Assembly: GCA_002478955.1 (NCBI GenBank)
Contig: DLKK01000003.1
Coordinates: 527 to 9,647, forward strand
Reading direction: 5' to 3'
DNA: 9,121 nucleotides
DNA from: Treponema sp. UBA7590
Lineage (GTDB): Bacteria > Spirochaetota > Spirochaetia > Treponematales > Treponemataceae
Position 1 is the stretch's first letter, and each line of letters begins with the position of its first letter. The position numbers were made by a program, and so were the translations under genes. Shown one piece after another: positions 1-6,090 of this stretch. Below the pieces are notes generated by a model. It worked only from the letters and a program-made list of their open reading frames with translations, had not been told where the DNA came from and did no database searches.

Positions 1-117
1 CAATTTATGGATTCAGCAACAGACAAAACTCACATTAAAAAAACTTAAATTTCACTTGGTTAAATATACCTAAAACATTGGTTTGGTAAAAGTCCGGCTT
101 GAAAAATTCTTGTTTTC

Positions 118-597
118 TTATTGGTTCGCAAGTTTTTTCATGTTTTCTTCGGAGAATTCAAAATAGGTTCTGCCGTTTTCCTGTTCCGCGCCCAGCTTAA
201 AATAATAATCTATCGCATCTTTGTTAAAATCCAGCGCGTTCCATTCCAAGGCGGAAAATCCGTCTGCCAAAACTGACTTGCAGATAAATGAAAGGATTTT
301 TGTTCCATAGCCTTTTCCACGGAATTCAGGCTTTACAAAAATATCTTCCAGATGGATTTTTCCGTGCGCTGAATACGAACCATAAATCGGATAAAAAATC
401 GCGTATCCAACCGCATTGCCTTCTGTTTCCGCAAGCAGAGCCGTGGCGATTTTCCGGTCAAAAAGCCAATGGCACATTTCCTGCTCTGAACCGGTAACGT
501 CCTGCGGGCGCCGCTCGTGTCTGGCGAGCCCCAAAATCAGCTCGCGCAAAATTTTTATATCTTCTTTTTTCGCTTCTCGGATTTTCAAGTTATCCAT
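118..597 (-). CDS. GNAT-family N-acetyltransferase, diamine (spermidine/spermine) acetyltransferase-like
   Basis: This 159-residue protein should transfer an acetyl group from acetyl-CoA to an amine in the cytosol. The acetyl-CoA pyrophosphate-binding loop is RGKGYG at residues 93-98, preceded by the strand LEDIFV (83-88). The LED triplet, the EWN at 118-120 and the YYFKLGA segment at 131-137, whose Tyr is the usual general acid, match the layout of spermidine/spermine acetyltransferases more than that of ribosomal-protein acetyltransferases. The length is normal for a single GNAT domain. The ATG start is preceded by AAAGAGG (603-609), a good Shine-Dalgarno. The gene stands alone: the neighbour is 326 bases away on the other strand. 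The substrate cannot be read from sequence; polyamines, a diamino acid such as thialysine, or another small amine are all possible. Family call is firm, substrate is inference. Confidence 0.9.
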   Translation of the reverse strand: MDNLKIREAKKEDIKILRELILGLARHERRPQDVTGSEQEMCHWLFDRKIATALLAETEGNAVGYAIFYPIYGSYSAHGKIHLEDIFVKPEFRGKGYGTKILSFICKSVLADGFSALEWNALDFNKDAIDYYFKLGAEQENGRTYFEFSEENMKKLANQ

Positions 598-615
598 AAA
601 AACCTCTTTTTACAA

Positions 616-624
616 ACTATATCA
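616..624 (-). promoter_or_regulatory. possible extended -10 promoter of the acetyltransferase gene
   Basis: On the minus strand the sequence TGATATAGT fits an extended -10 element (TGn followed by TATAGT). It lies about 20 bases before the start codon and just upstream of the Shine-Dalgarno. I see no convincing -35. This is a weak call from pattern only. Confidence 0.3.
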
Positions 625-712
625 CATCAACGCAGAAAAAATCAGCAAGAAAAAAACAATTATTTTATTTGACGAATTCTATTTCTGGACATTAAATTAA
701 AGTAACAAGAAA

Positions 713-894
713 TTTGAGTTTTTATACAAAAAGACAAAAGCGTAGGCAAAAAAATAATTTGTGAAGATTTTGGGCGATTGAACCAACAAAAGTGCATAGC
801 ACCCAAATTTTTACAAGCGAAGCGCGAGCCCAACCATCTGGAGCAAATTGTTTTTCTGCCGGAAGCGGTTTTTCAGAATTAAATAAAACTCAAA
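713..894. repeat. block bounded by imperfect 12-base inverted repeats, in the 598-922 gap
   Basis: The gap between the acetyltransferase and the flavin reductase holds no complete gene. Within it TTTGAGTTTTTAT (713-725) faces ATAAAACTCAAA (883-894), an inverted repeat broken only by one extra T. Inside, TTGGGC (770-775) can pair with GCCCAA (828-833), and GTGC-ATA-GCAC (792-802) forms a small hairpin between them. The block is less AT-rich at its right end than its surroundings. One plus-strand frame (718-882) is open for 54 codons but has no ATG and no Shine-Dalgarno, so I do not call it a gene. It could be a small non-autonomous element, a structured RNA or a gene scrap. No target-site duplication is evident. 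Confidence 0.35.
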
Positions 895-922
895 CTTCAA
901 AACAACTTTACAAGGAGAGCTT

Positions 923-1540
923 ATGGACAACAAGGCTTTATACAATCTTTCTTATGGCGTATTTGTTTTAGGAACTTGCGATGGAAAAAAAATCAACGCA
1001 TGCATAACAAACACTTGCATTCAAGTTGCAAGCAATCCTACAAGAATCGCAATTTCTGTACTGAACCAGAATCTAACCTGCGGCATGATAAAATCTTCTG
1101 GAGTTTTCACGCTTTCCGTCCTGGACAATTCATGCACATTCGCTCTTATAAAACACTTTGGAATGCAAAGCGGAAAAAACGTAGACAAATTTGCGGATTT
1201 TTCCCACGAAACAGATGAGAACGGCTGCCCTTACATAAAACAATCAGTCTGTTCAGTCCTAAAATGCAAAGTCATTTCAAGCCAAGACTTAGAAAGCCAC
1301 ACTCTTTTCATTGCAGAAGTACAGGACGCATTCATCGTAAGCAAAAATTCTCCGCTAACCTACGCCGACTACCAGAACAAGATAAAACCAAAACCAACCG
1401 TAAACAACGAAAAGAAAATAATCGGCTGGCGCTGTAAAATCTGCGGCTACGAATACATGAATCCAGAACTTCCAGCCGACTTTGAATGTCCACTTTGCGG
1501 CCACCCAGCAGAAGACTTTGAACCGATTTACGCGGAATAA
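923..1540 (+). CDS. flavin reductase-rubredoxin fusion (high-molecular-weight rubredoxin type)
   Basis: Residues 1-155 form an FMN-binding flavin reductase domain: the N-A-x-x-x-N-x-x-x-Q-V-x-x-x-P pattern at 25-39 and HTLFIAEV at 126-133 are hallmarks of this family. Residues 168-203 are a rubredoxin-type iron centre with ligands Cys171, Cys174, Cys189 and Cys192 (CKICGY and CPLCGH). The spacing between the two Cys pairs is only 14 residues, shorter than in free rubredoxins and more like the rubrerythrin tail. Known fusions of this kind pass electrons from NAD(P)H to flavodiiron proteins, rubrerythrin or superoxide reductase in anaerobes, so a cytosolic role in oxygen and peroxide defence is the likely job; the partner is not in the window. 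AAGGAGAG at 912-919 sets the ATG start. The DJ-1 remnant just downstream may once have been in the same transcript. Confidence 0.9.
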   Translation: MDNKALYNLSYGVFVLGTCDGKKINACITNTCIQVASNPTRIAISVLNQNLTCGMIKSSGVFTLSVLDNSCTFALIKHFGMQSGKNVDKFADFSHETDENGCPYIKQSVCSVLKCKVISSQDLESHTLFIAEVQDAFIVSKNSPLTYADYQNKIKPKPTVNNEKKIIGWRCKICGYEYMNPELPADFECPLCGHPAEDFEPIYAE

Positions 1541-1542
1541 AC

Positions 1543-1691
1543 ATGAAAATCAACATTCTTCTTGTTGAGAAATTTGAAACGCTCGATGCGTTCGAACCTG
1601 CCGAGATTTTCAGAAAAGCGCATGAAGCAGAAAGCTCTACGAGATGATGGACTGGCACGCAAACAGCGAAGCGATGGTGAAGGATTTATAA
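1543..1691 (+). pseudogene. remnant of a DJ-1/PfpI-family gene, internally deleted
   Basis: Two bases after the flavin reductase stop, an ATG opens a 34-codon frame (1543-1647) beginning MKINILLVEKFETLDAFEP. This is the first strand and loop of the DJ-1/PfpI glutamine-amidotransferase-like fold, which in intact proteins runs to about 190 residues. Homology stops near codon 28-30 and the frame ends at a TGA. In another frame (1635-1691) an unrelated-looking tail, LYEMMDWHANSEAMVKDL and a stop, can be read. The simplest reading is a deletion that joined the 5' end of a DJ-1/PfpI gene to the 3' end of something else, or of its own gene, out of frame. The nucleophile-elbow cysteine region is absent, so no activity is expected. 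I do not recognise the tail. Confidence 0.6.
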
Positions 1692-1708
1692 AATGAGAGA
1701 AAACAATC

Positions 1709-2887
1709 TTAACCATGAGGCTCAAGCAGCCAGTCGATTATATTCCTATGAATAATTCCGTCCTGCGAAAAATCAAATCTGTCAGCTGACAGAACATACT
1801 TCGGGAAGTTGTCCTTTATGTTTTTATATGAGCCGAATTCACGCTCAACGGTCGCTTCGTCGGCAAGAAGATAGCAGACCTGAAAATAAAGTTTTTCATT
1901 TCCCTTTTGCGCTATAAAATCAATCTCGGTATTTTTCATAACACCTATGTAAACTTCATATCCGCGGCTCTTTAGTTCATTGTAAACTATATTTTCAAGA
2001 CTTGCTCCGATGTCGATTTTTACGGAATGAATTCTTGCAAGGCTCACGTCCGCCAGATAATATTTGTCGAATGTTGAAAGAACTTTTTTCCCCTGAATGT
2101 CATATCTTGAAACTTTGTCTGTAACGCACGAATTGCAAATGAACGAAAGATAATTGTAAAGCGATTCCTTTGAACATTCCCGGTTTTCAGATTTCAGAAA
2201 ATTTGCAATCGATTTTCCCGAAAAAATCTGAGACATATTAATAGAAAGATAATCAATAATCTTGTTCAGCAGCGCTACATTTTGAATTTTATAGCGGGAA
2301 ATAATATCTTTCAAAACAATCGAATCATACAAATCAGAAAGAAAAACTTTGAGCTCATCGTCGCTATGCAAAGAAAAACGCTGCGGCATACCACCCCAAC
2401 GGATGTAATCCATAAGAGCATTCTCATCCGCTTTTTCTATCCCCTGAATTTCAAGGCTTTCCGCAAAAGTGAACGGTAGAATTTTAAAGGAAACATAGCG
2501 GCCGGAAAGTAGAGTTGCCAGCTCGCCGGACAAAAGCTTGGCATTTGAGCCCGTGATGAAAATGCTCGTGTTCAAAAGCCTGAAAGAATTGATTGCCTTT
2601 TCAAAGTTTGCGACATTCTGAATTTCATCAAAAAACAGATAATATTTCTTCTCATCAGTCATAAGACTCTTCACATATTCAAAAAGCGAAATCTCATCTT
2701 TTAATGAGGCAAAATTCAGGTCCTCAAAATTGATAAAAATTTTATGCGAACTGTCAGTTTTAATTTCATCTGCAATCTGCCTTAAAATAACAGATTTTCC
2801 GCATCGGCGGATTCCAATCAGTACTTTGACAAGTTCGTTTTCATAAAAAGGCCGGATTTTTTTCAGCCAGTTTTCTCTTCTTACCAT
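1709..2887 (-). CDS. AAA-type ATPase with DUF4143 C-terminal domain
   Basis: This is a 392-residue cytosolic protein of the COG1373 type. Counting from the chosen ATG, Walker A is GIRRCGKS (25-32), Walker B is YLFFDEIQ (83-90), FITGSNAK (110-117) is the sensor strand, and GGMP (165-168) is a family hallmark. The C-terminal half is DUF4143, a PD-(D/E)XK-nuclease-like fold, with LENIVYNEL (297-305), EIDFI (321-325) and YFQVCY (334-339). The cellular role of this widespread family is not established, and these genes usually stand alone, as here. The frame can be extended by 20 codons to a TTG at 2947, but that start has no Shine-Dalgarno and adds residues outside the family; ATG 2887 gives a normal N-terminus. 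It too lacks a Shine-Dalgarno, and a -10-like hexamer sits 6 bases upstream. Confidence 0.88.
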   Translation of the reverse strand: MVRRENWLKKIRPFYENELVKVLIGIRRCGKSVILRQIADEIKTDSSHKIFINFEDLNFASLKDEISLFEYVKSLMTDEKKYYLFFDEIQNVANFEKAINSFRLLNTSIFITGSNAKLLSGELATLLSGRYVSFKILPFTFAESLEIQGIEKADENALMDYIRWGGMPQRFSLHSDDELKVFLSDLYDSIVLKDIISRYKIQNVALLNKIIDYLSINMSQIFSGKSIANFLKSENRECSKESLYNYLSFICNSCVTDKVSRYDIQGKKVLSTFDKYYLADVSLARIHSVKIDIGASLENIVYNELKSRGYEVYIGVMKNTEIDFIAQKGNEKLYFQVCYLLADEATVEREFGSYKNIKDNFPKYVLSADRFDFSQDGIIHRNIIDWLLEPHG

Positions 2888-2893
2888 ACTGCT

Positions 2894-2923
2894 ATAATAG
2901 ACCAAATTGATAAAAAAATGCAA
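2894..2923 (-). promoter_or_regulatory. putative leaderless promoter of the DUF4143 ATPase gene
   Basis: On the minus strand TTGCAT (2918-2923) and TATTAT (2894-2899) are separated by 18 bases. The -10 ends 6 bases before the ATG at 2887, so transcription would begin at or next to the start codon. The interval has no Shine-Dalgarno. The 11-base word ATTGATAAAAA (plus strand) occurs in the spacer/-35 region at 2906-2916 and again at 2947-2957, 41 bases apart, and could be a paired regulator site. Confidence 0.45.
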
Positions 2924-2947
2924 CTTGTACGACTCAAACGTACTCAA

Positions 2948-3273
2948 TTGATAAAAACAAAAATCTGTTCGGTACGCAAGGACAAAAATGTATCTTATAG
3001 AATTACAGGCACATCATAAAAATAGTGCAAACCTAGAACAGAAACATTTTTAACTTTACAAAAGGGAGAACACAAAACAAAAACGCCGAAAAAAATAACT
3101 CTACCCATAGCTGAATTTTACTTGGCATTTGGAGATTTTACAATAAAATTTTAGGCTTTAAAATCAGCCGCCTTACCGCGTAAATCCGCATTATTCCATT
3201 GTGGCTAATGCCATTAGAGTTGTCTAAATTAAAAGTTTTTTATCTAAGAAAGTAAAATTTTGACCGTTTAAAT
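2948..3273. other. gene-free stretch with a small palindrome cluster
   Basis: No frame here looks coding on either strand; stops are frequent and no Shine-Dalgarno precedes a useful start. The one structured spot is 3188-3216, where GCATTA pairs with TAATGC, TGGC-TAAT-GCCA forms a hairpin, and TAATG-C-CATTA forms an overlapping alternative. These could be a protein-binding site or the relic of a repeat. Nothing else was seen. Confidence 0.5.
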
Positions 3274-3309
3274 AAAAATCCTATGACTGATAAATATCAT
3301 AGGATTTTT
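3274..3309. terminator. bidirectional Rho-independent terminator
   Basis: AAAAATCCTATGA (3274-3286) and TCATAGGATTTTT (3297-3309) form a perfect 13-base-pair stem with a 10-base loop. Reading minus, the stem ends in TTTTTATTT, so it should end transcription of the lipoprotein/LRR operon, whose last stop codon is 24 bases away. Reading plus, the stem is followed by further T-rich sequence. Confidence 0.85.
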
Positions 3310-3332
3310 GATTTTTGATTTTTCATTCAAAC

Positions 3333-3770
3333 TTATTTTTTCTTTTTATAAATATCGTCGTTTAATTTTAAAACAGTTTTATCTTCATTCAATTTTACTT
3401 TATATTCCTCATAATCTTTTTCGCCAGTTGTGTTTTTATATTTCAAATACAAAACATCATTTTCCACAGACCACTTGCCATTTCCATTTCCCCATTCTTC
3501 AACAGCATGACCTATTTGCCCATCAGTAAGCCAGATTTGTTTTCTATTATATCTTGCAACCCAAGTCATTTCAAAAGTTCCATTTTCATTAAGAAGCAAT
3601 TCATTTCTGGCATATTTTTTGCCATCAATGAATGGTCTTCTACCATCAGAACCATCAAATTTATGAACCCAAGTTCCAACATATTCTGGATTTTTTGCAC
3701 CACAACTTGAAAAAGAGTATACAAGAACTGTAAAAATCAAAGCAATTCCAATTTTAGATTTTAAAGACAT
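3333..3770 (-). CDS. small lipoprotein with lipocalin-like domain
   Basis: A 145-residue predicted lipoprotein. The N-terminus has basic residues (K4, K6), a hydrophobic segment at 7-20 and the lipobox FSSC with the lipidated cysteine at 23, the relaxed form common in spirochaetes. Residues 30-110 follow a lipocalin-like small beta-barrel pattern: GTWV (32-35), ELLLNENGTFEMTW (57-70) and GKWSVENDVLYL (98-109), i.e. a 'G-x-W ... L-x-x-D/N-G-T-F ... G-x-W' cadence. Such domains bind small hydrophobic ligands or act as structural lipoproteins; no ligand can be named. AAGGAAGG a few bases before the ATG is a strong Shine-Dalgarno. It is the last gene of the putative operon, 83 bases behind the LRR gene, and is followed by a terminator. 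It is probably anchored in the inner or outer membrane facing the periplasm, or exposed at the surface. Confidence 0.8.
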   Translation of the reverse strand: MSLKSKIGIALIFTVLVYSFSSCGAKNPEYVGTWVHKFDGSDGRRPFIDGKKYARNELLLNENGTFEMTWVARYNRKQIWLTDGQIGHAVEEWGNGNGKWSVENDVLYLKYKNTTGEKDYEEYKVKLNEDKTVLKLNDDIYKKKK

Positions 3771-3853
3771 ATTTTCCTTCCTTTTATAATATTTTTAATT
3801 TTTCTATTCGCTAATAAGAAACAGAAAAAATAAATTTTTAATTTTCTCTATTA

Positions 3854-5320
3854 TTAAAAACTACCATCATAACCAAGTTCCCTTAGTCGTTTTTGAGTTG
3901 CCAAAGAAAGATGTGTTGTTCCTTTAAAAGCAGGCTCAGTTCCATATTCTTTAGAAAATTCTATATTTTCCAGTGAATCTGGAATATATAAAGTAGAAAG
4001 ACTTGTTAAATTCTTAAATGCACCACTGTAAATATTTTTTACAGAAGAGGGAATATTTATAGAAACTAGATTAGTAAGAGTTTTATTATGATTACTTTTA
4101 AGTCTATCATCAGTATCATGCAATAAATCTTCATCCAACTCTTCAAGAGAATTTGATAAAGTTAAATATTTTAATTCTGACAGGCTAGCCAAAGACCCTC
4201 TTATTTCCTTTACACTATCTGAAATTTTTAAATTCACAAGTCCAGTGGAAGTATCCAAAGTTTCTTTACCAAATTTTTCTTTTAATTCTTTTATGAGGTC
4301 ATTTTCAAAAAAATAATCATTAATGCTGAAAACATCATCAAGTTTTTCAACACCTTCAGGAATAACAAGTTCCTCAAGAGAAGCACAGCCAACAAAAGCT
4401 CCATTGCCAATATATTTTACTGAGCTTGGAATATTAATTTCTTCTAAAGAATTACACAAATAAAATGCCTCATCAGCAATTTTTGTAACTCCATCTGGAA
4501 TATCAATTGATTTTAACGAAATACAGCCTCTAAATGCTGAACCAGGAATTTCTTTTATGTTTTTTGACAGTTTTACCTCTTCAAGGTAATAACAGCCAGA
4601 AAATGCTGCATCATCAATTTCTATAACACTATCTGGTATAACTAACTTTTTTATAGGTGCCGCAGCATCTAACTTATATGAAGAACCAAATCTTCCAAAG
4701 AGGCAAGCTCCAATACGTTTCACAGAATCAGGAATAATGACTTCTGACAAATTTGTACACCCCTCAAAAGCAAACATTGGTAAAGTCTCAATAGAATTTG
4801 ATAGTTTTATATTCTCAAGGCTTTTCCAATCTGATAATTCACAGATTTCTTTTACAGTATCAGGAATAACAATGGTCTTTACTTCGTTATGTGCATCTTC
4901 ATTATATACACCTGTTCCCAACCCATCTATTTTTATAACAGGAATCTCTTCTATATAACCAGGCAGTTTTAGATGAACAATATCTTTTCCCCTATATTTA
5001 GTAATAACAATGCCTTCACCTGATTTATCAAGGCTATATTCAAAAAGGCTTAATTCTGGAACTTCAGCCAATTCAAAACATTTTTCTTTTGAAATTTTTG
5101 CAATTTTCTTTTCCGACCTATTCATTTCATCTTTCTGTTCAGAAATTGACCTTGAATCATCTCCTCTAGAACACAACGAAACAAGAAATATCAAAATAAT
5201 TACTAAAAAACCATAATTTGCAAATTTTGAAAATTTATTTAAGACAGGGATTTTTTCCATCAAATTCTTAAATGGCAATTTGTTAATAATATTATTTACT
5301 TTTGATAAAAAATTTTTCAT
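3854..5320 (-). CDS. BspA-like leucine-rich-repeat (LRR_5) protein with N-terminal membrane anchor
   Basis: A 488-residue protein. Residues 1-35 are basic and amphipathic, 36-50 are strongly hydrophobic (YGFLVIILIFLVSLC), and 51-80 are a charged linker. From about 90 a degenerate cap (FEYSLDKSGEGIVITKY) leads into LRR_5 repeats of about 23 residues with the core IPDSVKxI...AFxGCxxLeeV, clearly visible at 150-330 and again at 362-460. Residues 331-360 interrupt the series with a helical-looking insert. LRR_5 proteins of oral and gut bacteria (BspA, TpLRR, LrrA) bind host or bacterial surface proteins, so an adhesin or scaffold outside the inner membrane is likely. Cys50 could be lipidated, but the Leu before it and the long N-region argue for a transmembrane anchor. 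GGGAG 8 bases before the ATG sets the start. It lies 18 bases behind the 96-residue gene, consistent with one transcript. Confidence 0.9.
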   Translation of the reverse strand: MKNFLSKVNNIINKLPFKNLMEKIPVLNKFSKFANYGFLVIILIFLVSLCSRGDDSRSISEQKDEMNRSEKKIAKISKEKCFELAEVPELSLFEYSLDKSGEGIVITKYRGKDIVHLKLPGYIEEIPVIKIDGLGTGVYNEDAHNEVKTIVIPDTVKEICELSDWKSLENIKLSNSIETLPMFAFEGCTNLSEVIIPDSVKRIGACLFGRFGSSYKLDAAAPIKKLVIPDSVIEIDDAAFSGCYYLEEVKLSKNIKEIPGSAFRGCISLKSIDIPDGVTKIADEAFYLCNSLEEINIPSSVKYIGNGAFVGCASLEELVIPEGVEKLDDVFSINDYFFENDLIKELKEKFGKETLDTSTGLVNLKISDSVKEIRGSLASLSELKYLTLSNSLEELDEDLLHDTDDRLKSNHNKTLTNLVSINIPSSVKNIYSGAFKNLTSLSTLYIPDSLENIEFSKEYGTEPAFKGTTHLSLATQKRLRELGYDGSF

Positions 5321-5338
5321 TTTAGATTCTCCCTTTTC

Positions 5339-5629
5339 TTATTTCTCGCCAGGTAATTTTTCAGCCGAAAGTATTTTGAATATTTCATAATCGGAATTGT
5401 TATTTTCAGATTTTTCAATTTCGGCTTCAACAGTTCTATTGAAATCAGGAAATATTTTAAAACCTTCCAGACAAGGTTTTATTGCAGAAAATTTTTTTTC
5501 GCCCACAGGAGACCAACCATTCGATACCTCAGACTTTAAATACAAATCTCCCGAAAAGATATACTCCTCAAAACCAAAAGGGTCTGCAGTCTCTTTTAAT
5601 TCTCGTTTAATAACAATTTTTCCAACCAT
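5339..5629 (-). CDS. unrecognised 96-residue protein, first gene of the LRR operon
   Basis: I do not recognise a family. The protein begins MVGKIVIKREL and alternates short hydrophobic and charged stretches, as in a small beta-rich domain, with a charged Asn/Glu-rich segment near 73-82 (KSENNNSDYE). It has no signal peptide, membrane segment or cysteine motif (one Cys only), so it should be cytosolic. The frame can be extended by three codons to a TTG at 5638, but AAGGAG (5639-5644) would then touch the start; it sits 9 bases before ATG 5629, so I choose that. It is 18 bases upstream of the LRR gene and first behind a good promoter that also faces the XRE gene. That position suggests a role connected with the surface protein or its control, which is inference only. 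Real-gene status rests on the Shine-Dalgarno, the promoter and the operon position. Confidence 0.72.
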   Translation of the reverse strand: MVGKIVIKRELKETADPFGFEEYIFSGDLYLKSEVSNGWSPVGEKKFSAIKPCLEGFKIFPDFNRTVEAEIEKSENNNSDYEIFKILSAEKLPGEK

Positions 5630-5692
5630 AATAAACAACTCCTTTTATAATTATTTTCCACCAACATAAAATATTGGTATATTTCAATAAGC

Positions 5693-5721
5693 ACAATATA
5701 TTATATTAGAAATACTGTCAA
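5693..5721 (-). promoter_or_regulatory. promoter of the 96-residue/LRR/lipoprotein operon
   Basis: On the minus strand a consensus -35 TTGACA (5716-5721) is followed after 17 bases by TATTGT (5693-5698). Transcription would start near 5686, leaving a leader of about 57 bases with the AAGGAG. The -10 lies inside one copy of the repeated operator-like motif (5693-5704), as expected for repression. A better-looking TATAAT lies 10 bases from the -35, too close to pair with it. Confidence 0.55.
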
Positions 5722-5741
5722 TAAATCCAATATTTTATAAT

Positions 5742-5771
5742 ATGAAAACAATATAAAAAATCCTTCATAAT
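5742..5771 (+). promoter_or_regulatory. putative leaderless promoter of the XRE regulator gene
   Basis: CATAAT (5766-5771) lies 7 bases before the only plausible ATG at 5779, with ATGAAA (5742-5747) 18 bases upstream as a weak -35. No Shine-Dalgarno is present. The -10 overlaps the operator copy at 5767-5778, so a bound regulator would block it. Confidence 0.4.
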
Positions 5772-5778
5772 ATATTGT

Positions 5779-6090
5779 ATGCAAAAATCGCTTGAAAAAA
5801 TTTTTCGGGAAAATCTCAGATTTTACAGGCAGCGAGCAAAATTATCGCAGGAAAAACTTTCTTCTCTTCTAGACAAGAACATAAACTACATAAATATGAT
5901 TGAAAGCGGAAAAAGCGTGCCTCCACTTTCGATGATTGAACAGATTTCTTCCATTTTGAAGACCGAACCACATTACTTTCTAGAACCGGTCGAAGAAAAT
6001 TCAGCATTTGACAAAAACTCATTTATAGAAAACGCTTCATTGCAAATCGCAGAAAAAGCAAAATCAATTTTGGCGGATTTGCTAGAATAG
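5779..6090 (+). CDS. XRE-family helix-turn-helix transcriptional regulator
   Basis: A 103-residue DNA-binding protein. Residues 8-65 form a Cro/C1-type helix-turn-helix: FRENLRFYRQRAKLSQEKLS (helices 1-2), then the recognition region SLLDKNINYINMIESGKSVP with the classic I-x-x-I/M-E-x-G-K/R ending, then LSMIEQISSILKTEPHYFL. Residues 75-103 are a helical tail, perhaps for dimerisation. No toxin-like partner is adjacent on the same strand, so it looks like a regulator rather than an antitoxin. It faces the 96-residue/LRR/lipoprotein operon across a gap rich in inverted repeats, so I infer that it represses both directions. ATG 5779 is the only possible start: no in-frame upstream ATG, GTG or TTG is close, and the helix-turn-helix begins almost at once. 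There is no Shine-Dalgarno. Confidence 0.88.
   Translation: MQKSLEKIFRENLRFYRQRAKLSQEKLSSLLDKNINYINMIESGKSVPPLSMIEQISSILKTEPHYFLEPVEENSAFDKNSFIENASLQIAEKAKSILADLLE

Larger units (their letters stand above)
5666..5778. promoter_or_regulatory. operator-like repeat cluster between the LRR operon and the XRE gene
   Basis: Five related words with the theme (A/C)CAATAT-T-TTAT occur in the 149-base divergent gap. CCAATATTTTAT is at 5727-5738 (plus) and 5666-5677 (minus), an exact 12-base inverted pair. ACAATATATTAT is at 5693-5704 (plus) and 5767-5778 (minus), a second exact 12-base inverted pair. A shorter copy, ACAATATAAAA, starts at 5748. One copy covers the -10 of the operon promoter and another ends on the base before the XRE start codon. 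The arrangement suits binding and autoregulation by the adjacent XRE protein. The region is very AT-rich, so part of the likeness could be chance. Confidence 0.55.

Noticed and set aside
1..73. Short open stretches at the left edge could be the 3' end of a plus-strand gene (stops at 46-48 and 71-73).
   Set aside because: All three plus frames end within 73 bases, none gives recognisable residues, and no terminator follows, so no frame can be preferred.
2888..2947. A TTG start at 2947 that would lengthen the DUF4143 ATPase by 20 residues.
   Set aside because: No Shine-Dalgarno, and the added residues fall outside the family; a promoter-like pair lies within the extension.
5156..5170. An RGD triplet at residues 52-54 of the LRR protein, suggesting integrin binding.
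   Set aside because: It sits directly at the end of the membrane segment and a three-residue match is common by chance.
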